Shown: in pieces, positions 1-8,131 of the stretch
Numbering within the stretch: the stretch's first letter is position 1
How the letters are laid out: the number at the start of each line of letters is the position of its first letter
Source: Cellulomonas sp. URHE0023
GTDB lineage: Bacteria > Actinomycetota > Actinomycetes > Actinomycetales > Cellulomonadaceae
DNA: 64,000 nt
Assembly (NCBI RefSeq): GCF_000688475.1
Contig: NZ_JIAN01000011.1
Span: 89,782 to 153,781, forward strand
Reading direction: 5' to 3'
Notes under the pieces: generated by a model
The model's database searches: none
What the model saw: only the letters and a program-made list of their open reading frames with translations
What the model was told of the DNA's origin: nothing
Program-made: the position numbers and the translations under genes

Positions 1-915
1 GGGAAGCATCGCGAAGAGCCGGTCCCGGATCGCCCGGAACTCGAGCTCCTCGAGGATCGCGTGCAGTGCGTGGCGGTCCCACGGGCGTGCCGCGAGGTCC
101 TCCGGCCCCAAGGGCAGCTCGACGTCCGTGAGGAGCCTGTTGAGCTGCCGGTTGAGCGCCACCTGCTCGAGGTTCTCGCGCAACGACTCCCCCGCCTTGC
201 CGGGAACGTCGCCCGCCGAGCCGAGGATCCCCTGCAGGCCGTCGTACTGGCCGATCCACTTGGCTGCGGTCTTCGGTCCCACCCCCGGGATGCCGGGAAG
301 GTTGTCGCTCGACTCCCCCACCAGCGCCGCAAGATCGGGGTACCGCTCAGGCGGGACGCCGTACTTGGCCTCGACCGCGGCCGGTGTCATCCGCGCCAGC
401 TCCGACACGCCCTTGACCGGGTACAGCACCGTGACGTCCTCGTTGACCAGCTGGAGCGCGTCCCGGTCGCCGGTGCAGATGAGGACCTGCATACCCTGCG
501 CGCGCGCCTGGACCGACAGGGTCGCCAGGATGTCGTCGGCCTCGAACTGCGACTTGGACAGGTACGGGATGTGCATGGTGTCCAGCACCCGCTGGATGAC
601 CTCGACCTGGCCGCGGAACGGCGCCGGAGTTGCGTCGCGGTTGCCCTTGTACGCCTCGTAGACCTCGGTCCGGAACGTGGTCCGGCCGGCGTCGAACGCG
701 ACCGCGACGTGGGTGGGCGCCTCGTCCCGCAGGAGGTTCGCGATCATCGAGAAGAACCCGAAGACCGCGTTCGTGGGCTCGCCCGCGGAGGTGGCGAACT
801 TGTCCACCGGGAGCGCGAAGAACGCCCGGTAGGCCATCGAGTGCCCGTCGATGAGAAGCAGCCTGGCTGGGGTGGACGTTGTCGTCGGGGGGTTCGCTGG
901 CAATCCGTCGCTCAC
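1..915 (-). CDS. polA: DNA polymerase I, N-terminal part (cut by window edge)
   Basis: The first 305 residues of DNA polymerase I; the rest lies outside the left edge. Pol I fills gaps and removes RNA primers during replication and repair. The visible part is the 5'-3' nuclease: the opening LLLIDGHSMAYRAFFALP has the first metal-binding Asp (about residue 23), TGDRDALQLV (about 145-155) carries the acidic cluster, and GIPGVGPKTAAKW (about 205-220) is the helix-3-turn-helix DNA-binding motif. Start is GTG at 915. A TAGGTT hexamer a few bases upstream suggests a leaderless transcript. The divergent hotdog gene starts 19 bp away. Family identity is certain; whether the polymerase domain is intact cannot be seen. 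Confidence 0.95.
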   Translation of the reverse strand, partial: MSDGLPANPPTTTSTPARLLLIDGHSMAYRAFFALPVDKFATSAGEPTNAVFGFFSMIANLLRDEAPTHVAVAFDAGRTTFRTEVYEAYKGNRDATPAPFRGQVEVIQRVLDTMHIPYLSKSQFEADDILATLSVQARAQGMQVLICTGDRDALQLVNEDVTVLYPVKGVSELARMTPAAVEAKYGVPPERYPDLAALVGESSDNLPGIPGVGPKTAAKWIGQYDGLQGILGSAGDVPGKAGESLRENLEQVALNRQLNRLLTDVELPLGPEDLAARPWDRHALHAILEELEFRAIRDRLFAMLP

Positions 916-934
916 GGGTGCCAACCTATCTGCC

Positions 935-1345
935 ATGACCGACACCGACGCCCTCGCCGCCGTCCCCTCGACCGTGGGCACGCTCATCGAGCGACTGGGC
1001 ATCGAGCTGACCGAGCTGTCGGCGAACAGGGCGGTCGCCACCATGCCCGTCGAGGGCAACACGCAGCCGTACGGCCTGCTGCACGGGGGCGCCTCCGCAG
1101 CGCTCGCCGAGACGCTCGGCTCCTACGCGGCGCAGGTGCACGCGGGTCCAGGGCGCGCGGCCGTCGGGATCGAGATCAGTGCCACGCACCACCGGGCCGC
1201 CCGCTCAGGCGTCGTGACCGGTACCGCTACCGCGATCCACCTCGGGAACCGGCTGGCGACCTACCAGGTGGTGGTCGAGGACGACGGCGGACGGTTGCTC
1301 TGCACCGCGCGGTTGACGTGCATGGTGATCGAGGCGCGGGACTGA
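935..1345 (+). CDS. PaaI-type hotdog-fold thioesterase
   Basis: A 136-residue hotdog-fold acyl-CoA thioesterase of the PaaI/YbdB type, which hydrolyses acyl- or aryl-CoA in the cytoplasm. The family motif YGLLHGGASAALAETLGS (about residues 45-62) contains the HGG stretch that shapes the active site, and the C-terminal strand pattern LCTARLTCMVI is typical. The ATG at 935 gives the usual family length; an open frame continues upstream to 851 but would run into the polA promoter region. Actinobacteria often place such a gene divergently from polA. The last 85 bp overlap the 3' end of the convergent GNAT gene. The physiological substrate is unknown. Confidence 0.88.
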   Translation: MTDTDALAAVPSTVGTLIERLGIELTELSANRAVATMPVEGNTQPYGLLHGGASAALAETLGSYAAQVHAGPGRAAVGIEISATHHRAARSGVVTGTATAIHLGNRLATYQVVVEDDGGRLLCTARLTCMVIEARD

Positions 1346-1956
1346 TCGGCGCTCGACGCCCTCGCCACCGGCGAAGGAACGTCGTCAGGGGCCCGTCGTG
1401 CCTCGCGGACGTGTCGGCGCCGCGCGATGAGGTCCTCGAGCCTGCGCGTGGTGCTCGGTGCGTGGTCCTGCGCGAGCCTGCGCTGCAGCACCGCCGTGGA
1501 GACGGCCCGGTGCGACGCAGCCGGAGCGAAGCCGATGCGCGCCAGGAAGCGTTGCATGCCGCGCGCGCCGGGCAGAGGCGACGAGTAGAGCTCGGTGGCG
1601 CCAGCCTCCTCGGCCACCGCGACAGCGGCGAGCAGCAGCGCCCGCCCGAGGCCGCGCCGCCTCGCGTCCGGCTGCACGTAGACCGCCTCGATGTCCATCG
1701 CGACGACGTCCGTGAACGGACCCGGTCCGACGATGCGCGCGAGCATCAGGCCGGCGGGCTCCCCGTCGAGCTGAGCCAGGAGGATGCGCCCGCCCTCGAC
1801 GCCCAGGAGCGTGCCGAGCTGGTCATGGAGGCGTGCCGAGTCGTCCGTGCAGAGCTGTGAGCCGACGCCCGCCTCCTGACGGGCGGTCAGGACGAGCGCG
1901 ACGAGACTGTCAAGGTCACCCGGTTGGGCTCCGCGGACTTGCACACCAATACGCAC
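1261..1956 (-). CDS. GNAT-family N-acetyltransferase
   Basis: A 231-residue acetyl-CoA-dependent acyltransferase of the GNAT fold. The acetyl-CoA loop is visible as VQPDARRRGLGRALLLAA (RRxGxGxA, about residues 93-110), preceded by the strand VVAMDIEAVYV and followed by the strand ATELYSSPLPGARGMQRFLARIGF, which fits motif B. The GTG start at 1956 follows GGAGG at a workable distance; the frame stays open upstream to 2136. The C-terminal 60 or so residues (Arg/Ser/Thr-rich) lie beyond the normal fold and run 85 bp into the convergent thioesterase gene, so the tail may be non-essential. The substrate cannot be inferred. Confidence 0.8.
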   Translation of the reverse strand: MRIGVQVRGAQPGDLDSLVALVLTARQEAGVGSQLCTDDSARLHDQLGTLLGVEGGRILLAQLDGEPAGLMLARIVGPGPFTDVVAMDIEAVYVQPDARRRGLGRALLLAAVAVAEEAGATELYSSPLPGARGMQRFLARIGFAPAASHRAVSTAVLQRRLAQDHAPSTTRRLEDLIARRRHVREARRAPDDVPSPVARASSADQSRASITMHVNRAVQSNRPPSSSTTTW

Positions 1957-2175
1957 GGCAGTCAGACCTCCGGACGGGACGAGGGGGATCCGGTCGGGGT
2001 GACGAACATCCCTGCCCGCGATGGCGTCGCTCTCGATCATGGACCACTGCGGCCGCCGGTGCCTAGTCCCGGACGGCACCTGGTGTCGCCCGGACGAGTG
2101 CATTTCTTGAACATTCGACCAGATTCGCTCGTTCACCCACGGTTCGCCTGTGCGTCGACGCGAACCCGACGGTCG

Positions 2176-2790
2176 CTACCCGCTGTCCGTCCGCCCGGGC
2201 TCCACGTCGGTGCCCGGGCTGAGCCCGACGTCGGTGATGCCCAGCTCGTCGGCAAGGAACAGGAACGCCCGCCCGTACGGATGGGCACCGACATCGGAGC
2301 GGACGCGGTCCCAGTCGATCTGCTCACGCAGAGCTCGCACGATGGCCAGCAGGCGCCCGAAGTCGCAGTAGTGCTCGCCGAGCACGCGCAGCTTCGCCGA
2401 GACGACATCCGTGGCACCCAGGACGGGCATCCGCACCGAGAGCACCTCGAGCACGTCGCTGCGGTCCAGGAGCTCGTCGGTGATCGGCTCCCCCACCATG
2501 CGAAACAGGACGTCGACCAGCTGTCCGTGGTGGTAGGCCTTGAACAGCCAGTTCTCGGCCGGGTCGCTCACCTCCAGCCCCTTGGCGGCGATCGCCTCCT
2601 TCGCGCGGTCGATGTCTCGCTCCACGATGGCGAAGTCCGCGTCATGGCTCGGTTCTGGCGCACCCCGGGCCCACGCGGCATAGCCGCCGACGAGCGCGAA
2701 CGGGATGCCGGCATCCATCAGTGCGACGGCGGTGAGGCGCAGGCCGTCCTGGAGTGCGGAGCGGTCCTCGATGGCGTCCACGGGCGTCAT
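2176..2790 (-). CDS. Nucleotidyltransferase-like protein
   Basis: A 204-residue protein with the minimal nucleotidyltransferase signature: VGGYAAWARG (about residues 34-43) followed by HDADFAI (about 49-55), matching the GG...DxD pattern of the Pol-beta superfamily. The closest general resemblance is to the MNT-like/AbiEii-type domains found in many uncharacterised actinobacterial proteins. No HEPN partner or toxin is adjacent, so a toxin-antitoxin role is not supported. A TAGACC hexamer 10 bp before the ATG may be a -10 element. It is divergent from the EEP hydrolase gene. Confidence 0.75.
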   Translation of the reverse strand: MTPVDAIEDRSALQDGLRLTAVALMDAGIPFALVGGYAAWARGAPEPSHDADFAIVERDIDRAKEAIAAKGLEVSDPAENWLFKAYHHGQLVDVLFRMVGEPITDELLDRSDVLEVLSVRMPVLGATDVVSAKLRVLGEHYCDFGRLLAIVRALREQIDWDRVRSDVGAHPYGRAFLFLADELGITDVGLSPGTDVEPGRTDSG

Positions 2791-2849
2791 GGCACGCAGG
2801 TCTACACCCCGACGCGCACATTCGCAGGACGGAAGGTTGAATCGGCGGC

Positions 2850-3623
2850 GTGCGCATCGCGACGTTCAACATCCTGCATGGCCGGTCCCTGGCCGACGGT
2901 GAGGTGGACCTCGACCGGTTCGCCCGTGCGGTGCGGGACCTGGACGTCGACGTCCTCGCGCTGCAGGAGGTCGACCGGGACCAGCCGCGGTCGCACGGCG
3001 CCGACCTCACCACGGTCGCGGCCGAGGCCATGGGCGCCCCGGAGCACCGGTTCGCCGCCGTGCTGCACGGCGAGCCGGGCGTCTGGACCGCTGCGAGCGG
3101 CGACCGCCAACCGTCGTCGGCCGCCTACGGGATCGCGCTGCTGAGCCGGTTCCCCGTGCGTTCCTGGCACGTTCTCGACCTGCCGCTGCGCCGTCGTCGT
3201 GCCTCCGTGCGATGGCCCGGGAGCCGGTGGCCGACGCTCGTGCGCGACGAGCCACGGGCTGCCCTCGTGGCGTCCGTCCAGACCCCGACCGGCGACCTCA
3301 CCGTCGTCGCCACGCACCTGACGTTCATCCCCAGCCACACGGTTCGCCAGCTCACCCACCTCGCGAGCCGGGCGCGCGTCCTGCCGCGGCCGCTGGTCCT
3401 GGTGGGCGACCTGAACCTCGACGCGGACAAGGCGAGGAGCGTGTCAGGTTTCACGTCCCTGGCGACGGCCTTCACGTACCCCGTCAGACAACCGACGAGA
3501 CAGCTCGACCACGTCCTCGGCTACGGACCCGTCACGGCGACCGGGGCGGCCGAATCGATAGACACGGGCGTCTCGGACCACCGGGCGCTGCTGGTCGAGC
3601 TCGACGTCAGGAAGACGCCATAG
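2850..3623 (+). CDS. Endonuclease/exonuclease/phosphatase (EEP) family hydrolase
   Basis: A 257-residue member of the EEP (DNase I/sphingomyelinase-like) superfamily. Ordered catalytic motifs are all present: TFNILHG at the N-terminus, the metal-binding Glu in LALQEVDRD (about residue 40), THLTFIP, GDLNLD (about 188) and the terminal SDHRALLVEL. No signal peptide is seen, so it is probably cytosolic. The GTG start at 2850 places the first motif right at the N-terminus, as is normal. The family cleaves phosphodiesters in nucleic acids, phosphoinositides or other lipids, and the substrate here is unknown. It converges on the ANTAR regulator gene 12 bp away. Confidence 0.85.
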   Translation: MRIATFNILHGRSLADGEVDLDRFARAVRDLDVDVLALQEVDRDQPRSHGADLTTVAAEAMGAPEHRFAAVLHGEPGVWTAASGDRQPSSAAYGIALLSRFPVRSWHVLDLPLRRRRASVRWPGSRWPTLVRDEPRAALVASVQTPTGDLTVVATHLTFIPSHTVRQLTHLASRARVLPRPLVLVGDLNLDADKARSVSGFTSLATAFTYPVRQPTRQLDHVLGYGPVTATGAAESIDTGVSDHRALLVELDVRKTP

Positions 3624-3635
3624 GGCGCGCCTGGA

Positions 3636-4310
3636 TCAGGCTGCGCCGCCACCGACCTGCTCGATGACCGCGTCGGCCACCTCACGCATGGTCAGCCGGC
3701 GGTCCATCGAGGTCTTCTGGATCCACCGGAACGACTCCGGCTCCGTCAGACCCATCTTCGTCATCAGGAGCCCCTTGGCGCGATCGACCCGCTTGCGCGT
3801 CTCGAACCGCTCCGCCAGGTCGGCGACCTCCGACTCGAGCGCTGCGATCTGGGCGTACCGCGAGATGGCGATCTCCACGGCGGGCAGAAGGTCGGCCGGG
3901 CTGAACGGCTTGATGACGTACGCCATCGCGCCCGCCTCGTTCGCCCGCTCGACGAGCTCCTTCTGCGAGAAGGCCGTCAGGAGCACCACGGGCGCCAGGT
4001 GCGCCTTGCCGATGCGCTCCGCAGCCGAGATCCCATCCAGGATCGGCATCTTGACGTCCATCACGACGACGTCCGGCTTGAGGTCGGTGACGAGCTGCAC
4101 GGCCGTCTCGCCGTCGCCCGCCTCGCCGACGACGTCGAAGCCGGCGTCACGCAGCGTCTCGACGACGTCCATGCGGATGAGCGCCTCGTCCTCGGCCACC
4201 ACCGCCCGGCGAGCGGCACGCGCCGGGGCGGGCGTAGTCTCCGCCGCGGCCTCGGTCGAGCTCAGGTCGAGGTCTGCCTGCGTGGGATCGGGATTGGCGT
4301 CGGTGCTCAC
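3636..4310 (-). CDS. pdtaR: ANTAR-domain response regulator (PdtaR-like)
   Basis: A 224-residue cytoplasmic response regulator with a receiver domain and an RNA-binding ANTAR domain. The receiver shows the acidic pair in VVAEDEALIRMD, the phospho-acceptor Asp in VVMDVKMPILDG and the conserved Lys in VIKPFSPADLLPA. The ANTAR domain follows a short coiled coil (about residues 155-215), with RAKGLLMTKMGLTEPESFR. ANTAR proteins bind paired hairpins in nascent RNA and prevent termination. Mycobacterial PdtaR partners with kinase PdtaS, which is not in this window. The start may be GTG 4310 or GTG 4316. An Ala/Pro/Thr-rich N-terminal stretch of about 40 residues precedes the receiver. It is adjacent to and divergent from the tRNA gene. 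Confidence 0.9.
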   Translation of the reverse strand: MSTDANPDPTQADLDLSSTEAAAETTPAPARAARRAVVAEDEALIRMDVVETLRDAGFDVVGEAGDGETAVQLVTDLKPDVVVMDVKMPILDGISAAERIGKAHLAPVVLLTAFSQKELVERANEAGAMAYVIKPFSPADLLPAVEIAISRYAQIAALESEVADLAERFETRKRVDRAKGLLMTKMGLTEPESFRWIQKTSMDRRLTMREVADAVIEQVGGGAA

Positions 4311-4412
4311 GTGCACAGAGTAATGGCCGTCGCACCTCGGATTGCAGCAGGTGCGCCTGTGAGCCCGCCCACCTGCGTCTTTCCCTCCCCGCTCCGGGTA
4401 TCCTGCTGCACG

Positions 4413-4486
4413 GCCCCGATAGCCCAACCGGCAGAGGCGTTCGGCTCAAACCCGATCCAGTGTGGGTTCGAATCCCACTCGGGGCA
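4413..4486 (+). tRNA. tRNA with CAA anticodon (Leu by codon), short variable loop
   Basis: A 74-nt cloverleaf. The acceptor stem pairs GCCCCGA (4413-4419) with TCGGGGC (4479-4485), the discriminator is A4486, and CCA is not encoded (CCC follows). The D-stem is GCC/GGC. The anticodon loop is CTCAAAC (4445-4451), so the anticodon is CAA at 4447-4449. The T-stem GTGGG/CCCAC encloses TTCGAAT. The variable region is only 5 nt (4457-4461) where a normal tRNA-Leu has a long extra arm. The top pair of the anticodon stem is T-T. It reads UUG by anticodon, but charging with Leu is not certain from structure. Confidence 0.85.
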
Positions 4487-4608
4487 CCCGTCTGACTTGC
4501 GACAACACATCGGCGAACGCGCACACGTTGCGCAAGCATCGAAGGCACTCCTGTGGGCGGGCGCGCAAGCCTGGCACGCTGGTGCGCCGCCTCGATGAAG
4601 GGTCTCCC

Positions 4609-4797
4609 GTGCCCGGTGTTCTGGTCCTCTTCATGCTGTCCGTGGCAGCGGTGGTCGTGACGACCGTCGTCGACATCGTCCGGAGCGACAAGGACTTCGG
4701 TGCTGCGTGGGGAGACTTCTCGGCGGCGCGCTGGGTGGCGTGGGTGGCAGCCGTCGTCGGCGCCGTGCTCTCGTTCACGTCTCCATCGGTGCGATAG
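4609..4797 (+). CDS. Small hypothetical membrane protein
   Basis: A 62-residue protein with two hydrophobic segments (about residues 3-22 and 42-58) separated by a short polar loop with IVRSDKDFGAAW. The GTG start at 4609 follows GAAGGG with a six-base spacer; the open frame extends upstream into the tRNA gene, which rules out a longer protein. I do not recognise the family. It lies alone between the tRNA and the ferric-reductase-like operon. It could be a short inner-membrane protein of unknown role; a spurious ORF is possible but codon use is normal. Confidence 0.55.
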   Translation: MPGVLVLFMLSVAAVVVTTVVDIVRSDKDFGAAWGDFSAARWVAWVAAVVGAVLSFTSPSVR

Positions 4798-4889
4798 GCC
4801 GCGCCGGTCCCCGTCGCCGGGCGCCGGACGCTACGGCCCGCACCTCAGGGGGCCGCCGCACGATGTGAGGGAGCCCGGAGGGCCGTTCC

Positions 4890-4919
4890 GAGAATCCTCT
4901 AAGAACGCGGCGACAGACT
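4890..4919 (+). promoter_or_regulatory. Putative response-regulator box and -10 of the flavin-reductase operon
   Basis: GAGAATCCTCTAAGA at 4890-4904 contains AGAA half-sites 11 bp apart (4891 and 4902), the usual geometry for OmpR-family regulators. It is followed after 9 nt by CAGACT (4914-4919), a possible -10 only 6 nt before the ATG at 4926. A 13/15-identical box with the same 9-nt spacing lies upstream of the DUF2231 gene (10249-10263, minus strand). Assignment to the regulator at 8128-8793 is inference. Confidence 0.6.
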
Positions 4920-4925
4920 CGGACC

Positions 4926-6293
4926 ATGGCAACGACCACGGCCCACCTCGCACCTCCACCGGTCGGCGTCCCGTCGGCCCGGCGGCCGGGACGGCGACCG
5001 TCCGGGGTGCTCGCTGCCCTCTGGGTCGGCTCGCTGGCGGTGCTGGCGTTCTGGTGGCTCGGGACCTCGCCGCTGGTCGGTTCGACACCCGGTGGCGCGG
5101 CGATGAGCCTCGGTGAGCTGGCCGGCCTGCTCGGGTCGTTCCTGGTCTGCGCGCAGCTGCTGCTGATCGCGAGGGTTCCCTGGTTCGAGCGGTCCGTCGG
5201 ACTCGACCGCCTCGTCTCGTGGCACCGCTCGCTCGGGACCACCGTCGTCCTGCTGATCGTCACGCACGTGGTCCTGATGGTCCTCGGGGGGGCGTGGCTG
5301 GACGGAACGTCGGTCTGGGCCGAGGTGCCCGGGGTCCTGGCGACGCAGCCGTACCTGTGGCCCGCGGTGATCGGGACGGCGCTGTTCGTGGCCTTCGGCC
5401 TGTCGAGCGCCCGACTGGCGCGGCAGAACCTCTCCTACGAGGTCTGGTTCACGGTGCACCTGACCAGCTACGTGGCGGTCTTCCTGACGTTCTTCCACCA
5501 GATCGCCGGCGGGACGCACTTCGTGTCGAACCCCTTCGCCCGGCTGGCCTGGATCACCCTGTACGCGGGGACCGCCGCGGCGATCCTCACGTGGCGGGTC
5601 GCGCTGCCTCTGCTGGACCACGGTCGTCACCGCCTACGGGTGACGAGGGTGGTGCCGGAGGCTCGCGGGCTCGCGAGCGTCTGGCTCGAGGGTGCGGACC
5701 TGCAGAGGCTGGGCGCCCGAGGTGGGCAGTACTTCCTGGTCCGCTTCCTGACGAGGGGGCACCTGGTCACCGCGCACCCGTACTCGCTGTCCATGGTCCC
5801 GACCGACGACAGCCTGCGCTTCACCATCGGCGCGCTCGGGGACCACTCGTCGGCGGTGGCACAGGTGCGCGCCGGGACGCGCGTCCTCGTCGAGGGACCG
5901 TTCGGCCGGTTCACGGCGGAGCGGGCCACCTCCCGCAAGGTGCTCCTCGTGGCCGGCGGCGCAGGCATCGGACCGATCCGAGCACTGGCCGAGGAGCTGT
6001 TGCGGCGGGGCCACGAGATCGTGGTCATCCACCGCGCCCACACGGCTGACGGGCTGGCCCTCGCCGGCGAGTTCACGCCGTCGCCCTGGCTGCGCTACCT
6101 CGCGGTGCCGGGTCGTCGTGCGGAGCTTCGGCACGACCCGTTGTCCGCCCCTTACCTCCGCCGAGCGGTCCCGGACATCGCCGAGCGGGACGTGTTCGTC
6201 TGCGGACCCGACGCGATGATGACCACCGTCACCCGGTCGGCGCGCGCCCTCGGCGTGCCGGCCGGAGCGGTCCACCGAGAGGAGCTGGGCTGA
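4926..6293 (+). CDS. Ferric-reductase-like transmembrane flavoprotein (FAD/NAD-binding)
   Basis: A 455-residue membrane oxidoreductase. The N-terminal half (about residues 25-225) has six hydrophobic helices with heme-ligand-type histidines in SWHRSLG, IVTHVVL, VHLTSYV and FFHQ, as in ferric reductase/NADPH-oxidase-like cores. The C-terminal half is a ferredoxin-reductase module: FAD motif HPYSLS (about 280), NAD(P) loop VAGGAGIGP (about 342) and the terminal VFVCGPDAMM. Electrons probably pass from NAD(P)H through FAD and heme to an acceptor at or outside the membrane. It overlaps the FMN-binding gene by one base (TGATG), so the two are translationally coupled. A regulatory box lies just upstream. 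Confidence 0.88.
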   Translation: MATTTAHLAPPPVGVPSARRPGRRPSGVLAALWVGSLAVLAFWWLGTSPLVGSTPGGAAMSLGELAGLLGSFLVCAQLLLIARVPWFERSVGLDRLVSWHRSLGTTVVLLIVTHVVLMVLGGAWLDGTSVWAEVPGVLATQPYLWPAVIGTALFVAFGLSSARLARQNLSYEVWFTVHLTSYVAVFLTFFHQIAGGTHFVSNPFARLAWITLYAGTAAAILTWRVALPLLDHGRHRLRVTRVVPEARGLASVWLEGADLQRLGARGGQYFLVRFLTRGHLVTAHPYSLSMVPTDDSLRFTIGALGDHSSAVAQVRAGTRVLVEGPFGRFTAERATSRKVLLVAGGAGIGPIRALAEELLRRGHEIVVIHRAHTADGLALAGEFTPSPWLRYLAVPGRRAELRHDPLSAPYLRRAVPDIAERDVFVCGPDAMMTTVTRSARALGVPAGAVHREELG

Positions 6294-6787
6294 TGGCCAC
6301 CCGACCATGGCGAGGGACGTTGATCTTCGTCGGCACCGCTGCGGCGATGGCGGCCGCGGGCATCAGCCGGTTCGCCGGCGTCGTGCCCCAGCCGGCCGCC
6401 CCGGCGTCGGCCTCAGGAGTGCAGAGCGCTGGGTCGACGACCCCGACACCGTCCAGCGGTTCGACGTCGGACGGCTCGAGCGCGACCGGGACGGGCAGCG
6501 GCGCGACGTCGGACACGGTGACGATCGTCGGGTCGGTCGTGCAGAACCGCTACGGCGCCGTCCAGGTCGCCGTGACGTTCAGCGGCAGCCAGATCACCTC
6601 CGTGCAGACCTTGCAGACGCCGAGCCGTGAGCGCGAGAGCGCTCAGATCTCCGAGCGTGCGGTCCCCGCACTGGCCCAGGAGGTGGTCGCGGCGCAGTCG
6701 GCGCACATCGACACCGTCTCGGGCGCTACGTACACGTCTCAGGGGTACCGGGAATCCGTCCAGTCAACGATCGACCAACGGGGCTGA
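6293..6787 (+). CDS. FMN-binding domain protein, membrane-anchored
   Basis: A 164-residue secreted or anchored protein. Residues about 8-26 form an uncleaved or cleavable hydrophobic segment, followed by a Ser/Thr/Gly-rich linker (about 35-72) and an FMN-binding domain. The motif VSGATYTSQGY (about 141-151) has the SGATxT pattern whose Thr is flavinylated by ApbE in related proteins. The domain therefore probably carries covalent FMN outside the cytoplasmic membrane and receives electrons from the upstream ferric-reductase-like protein. No apbE gene is in the window, so the flavin transferase must be elsewhere. A weak hairpin follows the gene (6778-6805, 7-bp stem). Confidence 0.85.
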   Translation: MATRPWRGTLIFVGTAAAMAAAGISRFAGVVPQPAAPASASGVQSAGSTTPTPSSGSTSDGSSATGTGSGATSDTVTIVGSVVQNRYGAVQVAVTFSGSQITSVQTLQTPSRERESAQISERAVPALAQEVVAAQSAHIDTVSGATYTSQGYRESVQSTIDQRG

Positions 6788-6889
6788 GCGGACATGCCGC
6801 CCCGTCGCTGCTGGCGATGGCGCCTGACGCGGTGACGTGGGCGCGCGGACTCGGCGCGTCCGTTGCCGTGGACGCGAGCGCGGGCATTC

Positions 6890-8131
6890 TCACCGACCGG
6901 TCTGGCGCGGAGCTGCTGGTAGCTCGAGGGTGATCACCGCTCCAGCGCCCGCCCCCGGCAGCGACTCCGCCCGCACCGATCCCCCGTGCTGGGAGGCGAT
7001 CTCGGCGACGAGTGCGAGGCCGATCCCGTAGTGGCGCCGATCCGGGTCGCCGTCGGCCTCGTCACGGTGCGACGCGAACCGCCGGAACAGGTCCGCCTCG
7101 TCTCCGGTGAGTCCTGGTCCGTCGTCGCGCACCGACACCAGGACGCGACCCGACCCGACCCGGACGTCAACCTCCACCGTGCCGTCCGCGTGGTCGAGAG
7201 CATTGTCGACGAGCGCCGTCAGCGCTCGCCGGACGGACGCGGTCGAGGCCAGGACGACGGCTCGGGTCTCGCCGGACCGGGTCAGCGTGACGCCCCGGCG
7301 CTCCCCCGCCGCGCGTGCCGCTTCCACCACGTCGGCTGCCACGTCGGCAACATCCACCGGGACCGGATCGACGGACCGGGCGTCCGCCGCCAGCAGCATG
7401 TCGTCCAGGACCGCCGTGAGCGCCGCGGTGTCGGCCAGCAGCCCGTCGACGTCGTGCTGCACGCGGTCCGGCGACGCTGCCCCCCAGTCCGCGGTCATGT
7501 GTCGGTCCAACAGCTGGGCCCGCGTGGAGATGAGCGTCAGTGGGGTGCGCAGCTCGTGGCTGGCGTCGGCGACGAAGCGCCGCTGGAGGCTCAGGGCACC
7601 GACCATCGGCGCGACCGCGCGACGCGCGAGCCACGCACCGCCGAAGCCGGCCAGCACGACCCCGAGACCGCCCGCGAGCAGCAGTGCCGCCACGAGCCGC
7701 TCACGCTCCTCATGGCCGGTGCGCGGGTCCAAGGCCGCCTGCACCACCCGGTCCCCGCTCAGGCCGGTGACGACCGTGACCTCGCCGGCGCTCGTGGGCA
7801 CCGTCGTGCGCACGTCGCTCCCGCCCGCGGCCACCTCGCGCAGGGCGTCGAGGTCGGGCAGGCCGGTCGGCATGTCGGCCGAGGTCTCCAGTGCACCGTG
7901 ATGGGCGACCGCGACCCACATGCCGGCGGGCGCGTCGTGGACGTCGTCGACGGAGTGCACCGCCGCAAGTATCTGGGACACCCCCGCCGCGTGCTGCGAC
8001 CGGATCACGATGACCAGGACCGTGGTGGACACCGCGGCGAGCACGACGAGGACGAGCCCGGCGACCTGTAGACCCAGTCGCCACGACGTGCGACGCACGA
8101 CGCGCCGCTCGTTCGCCGTCAGGTTCGTCAT
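6890..8131 (-). CDS. Sensor histidine kinase
   Basis: A 413-residue membrane sensor kinase. Two transmembrane helices (about 21-46 and 146-169) flank a roughly 100-residue extracytoplasmic sensor region. The dimerisation/phospho-acceptor box FVADASHELRTPL gives the His (about residue 190), and the ATPase domain has the N box VDNALDHAD, the G1 box VRDDGPGL and the G2 box YGIGLALVAEIA. It overlaps its response regulator by 4 nt (8128-8131). The flavin electron-transfer operon ends about 100 bp away on the opposite strand. A shared promoter box suggests this pair controls that operon; the stimulus (redox or metal) is not evident. Confidence 0.92.
   Translation of the reverse strand: MTNLTANERRVVRRTSWRLGLQVAGLVLVVLAAVSTTVLVIVIRSQHAAGVSQILAAVHSVDDVHDAPAGMWVAVAHHGALETSADMPTGLPDLDALREVAAGGSDVRTTVPTSAGEVTVVTGLSGDRVVQAALDPRTGHEERERLVAALLLAGGLGVVLAGFGGAWLARRAVAPMVGALSLQRRFVADASHELRTPLTLISTRAQLLDRHMTADWGAASPDRVQHDVDGLLADTAALTAVLDDMLLAADARSVDPVPVDVADVAADVVEAARAAGERRGVTLTRSGETRAVVLASTASVRRALTALVDNALDHADGTVEVDVRVGSGRVLVSVRDDGPGLTGDEADLFRRFASHRDEADGDPDRRHYGIGLALVAEIASQHGGSVRAESLPGAGAGAVITLELPAAPRQTGR

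Noticed and set aside
61..1860. Long plus-strand open frame across polA and the GNAT gene
   Set aside because: It is the complement of two well-supported minus-strand genes; its product is Arg/Pro-rich with no recognisable domain. High GC content makes such antisense frames common.
4413..4486. tRNA gene as an integration (att) site
   Set aside because: No integrase, no repeated tRNA 3' end and no change in base composition were seen next to it.
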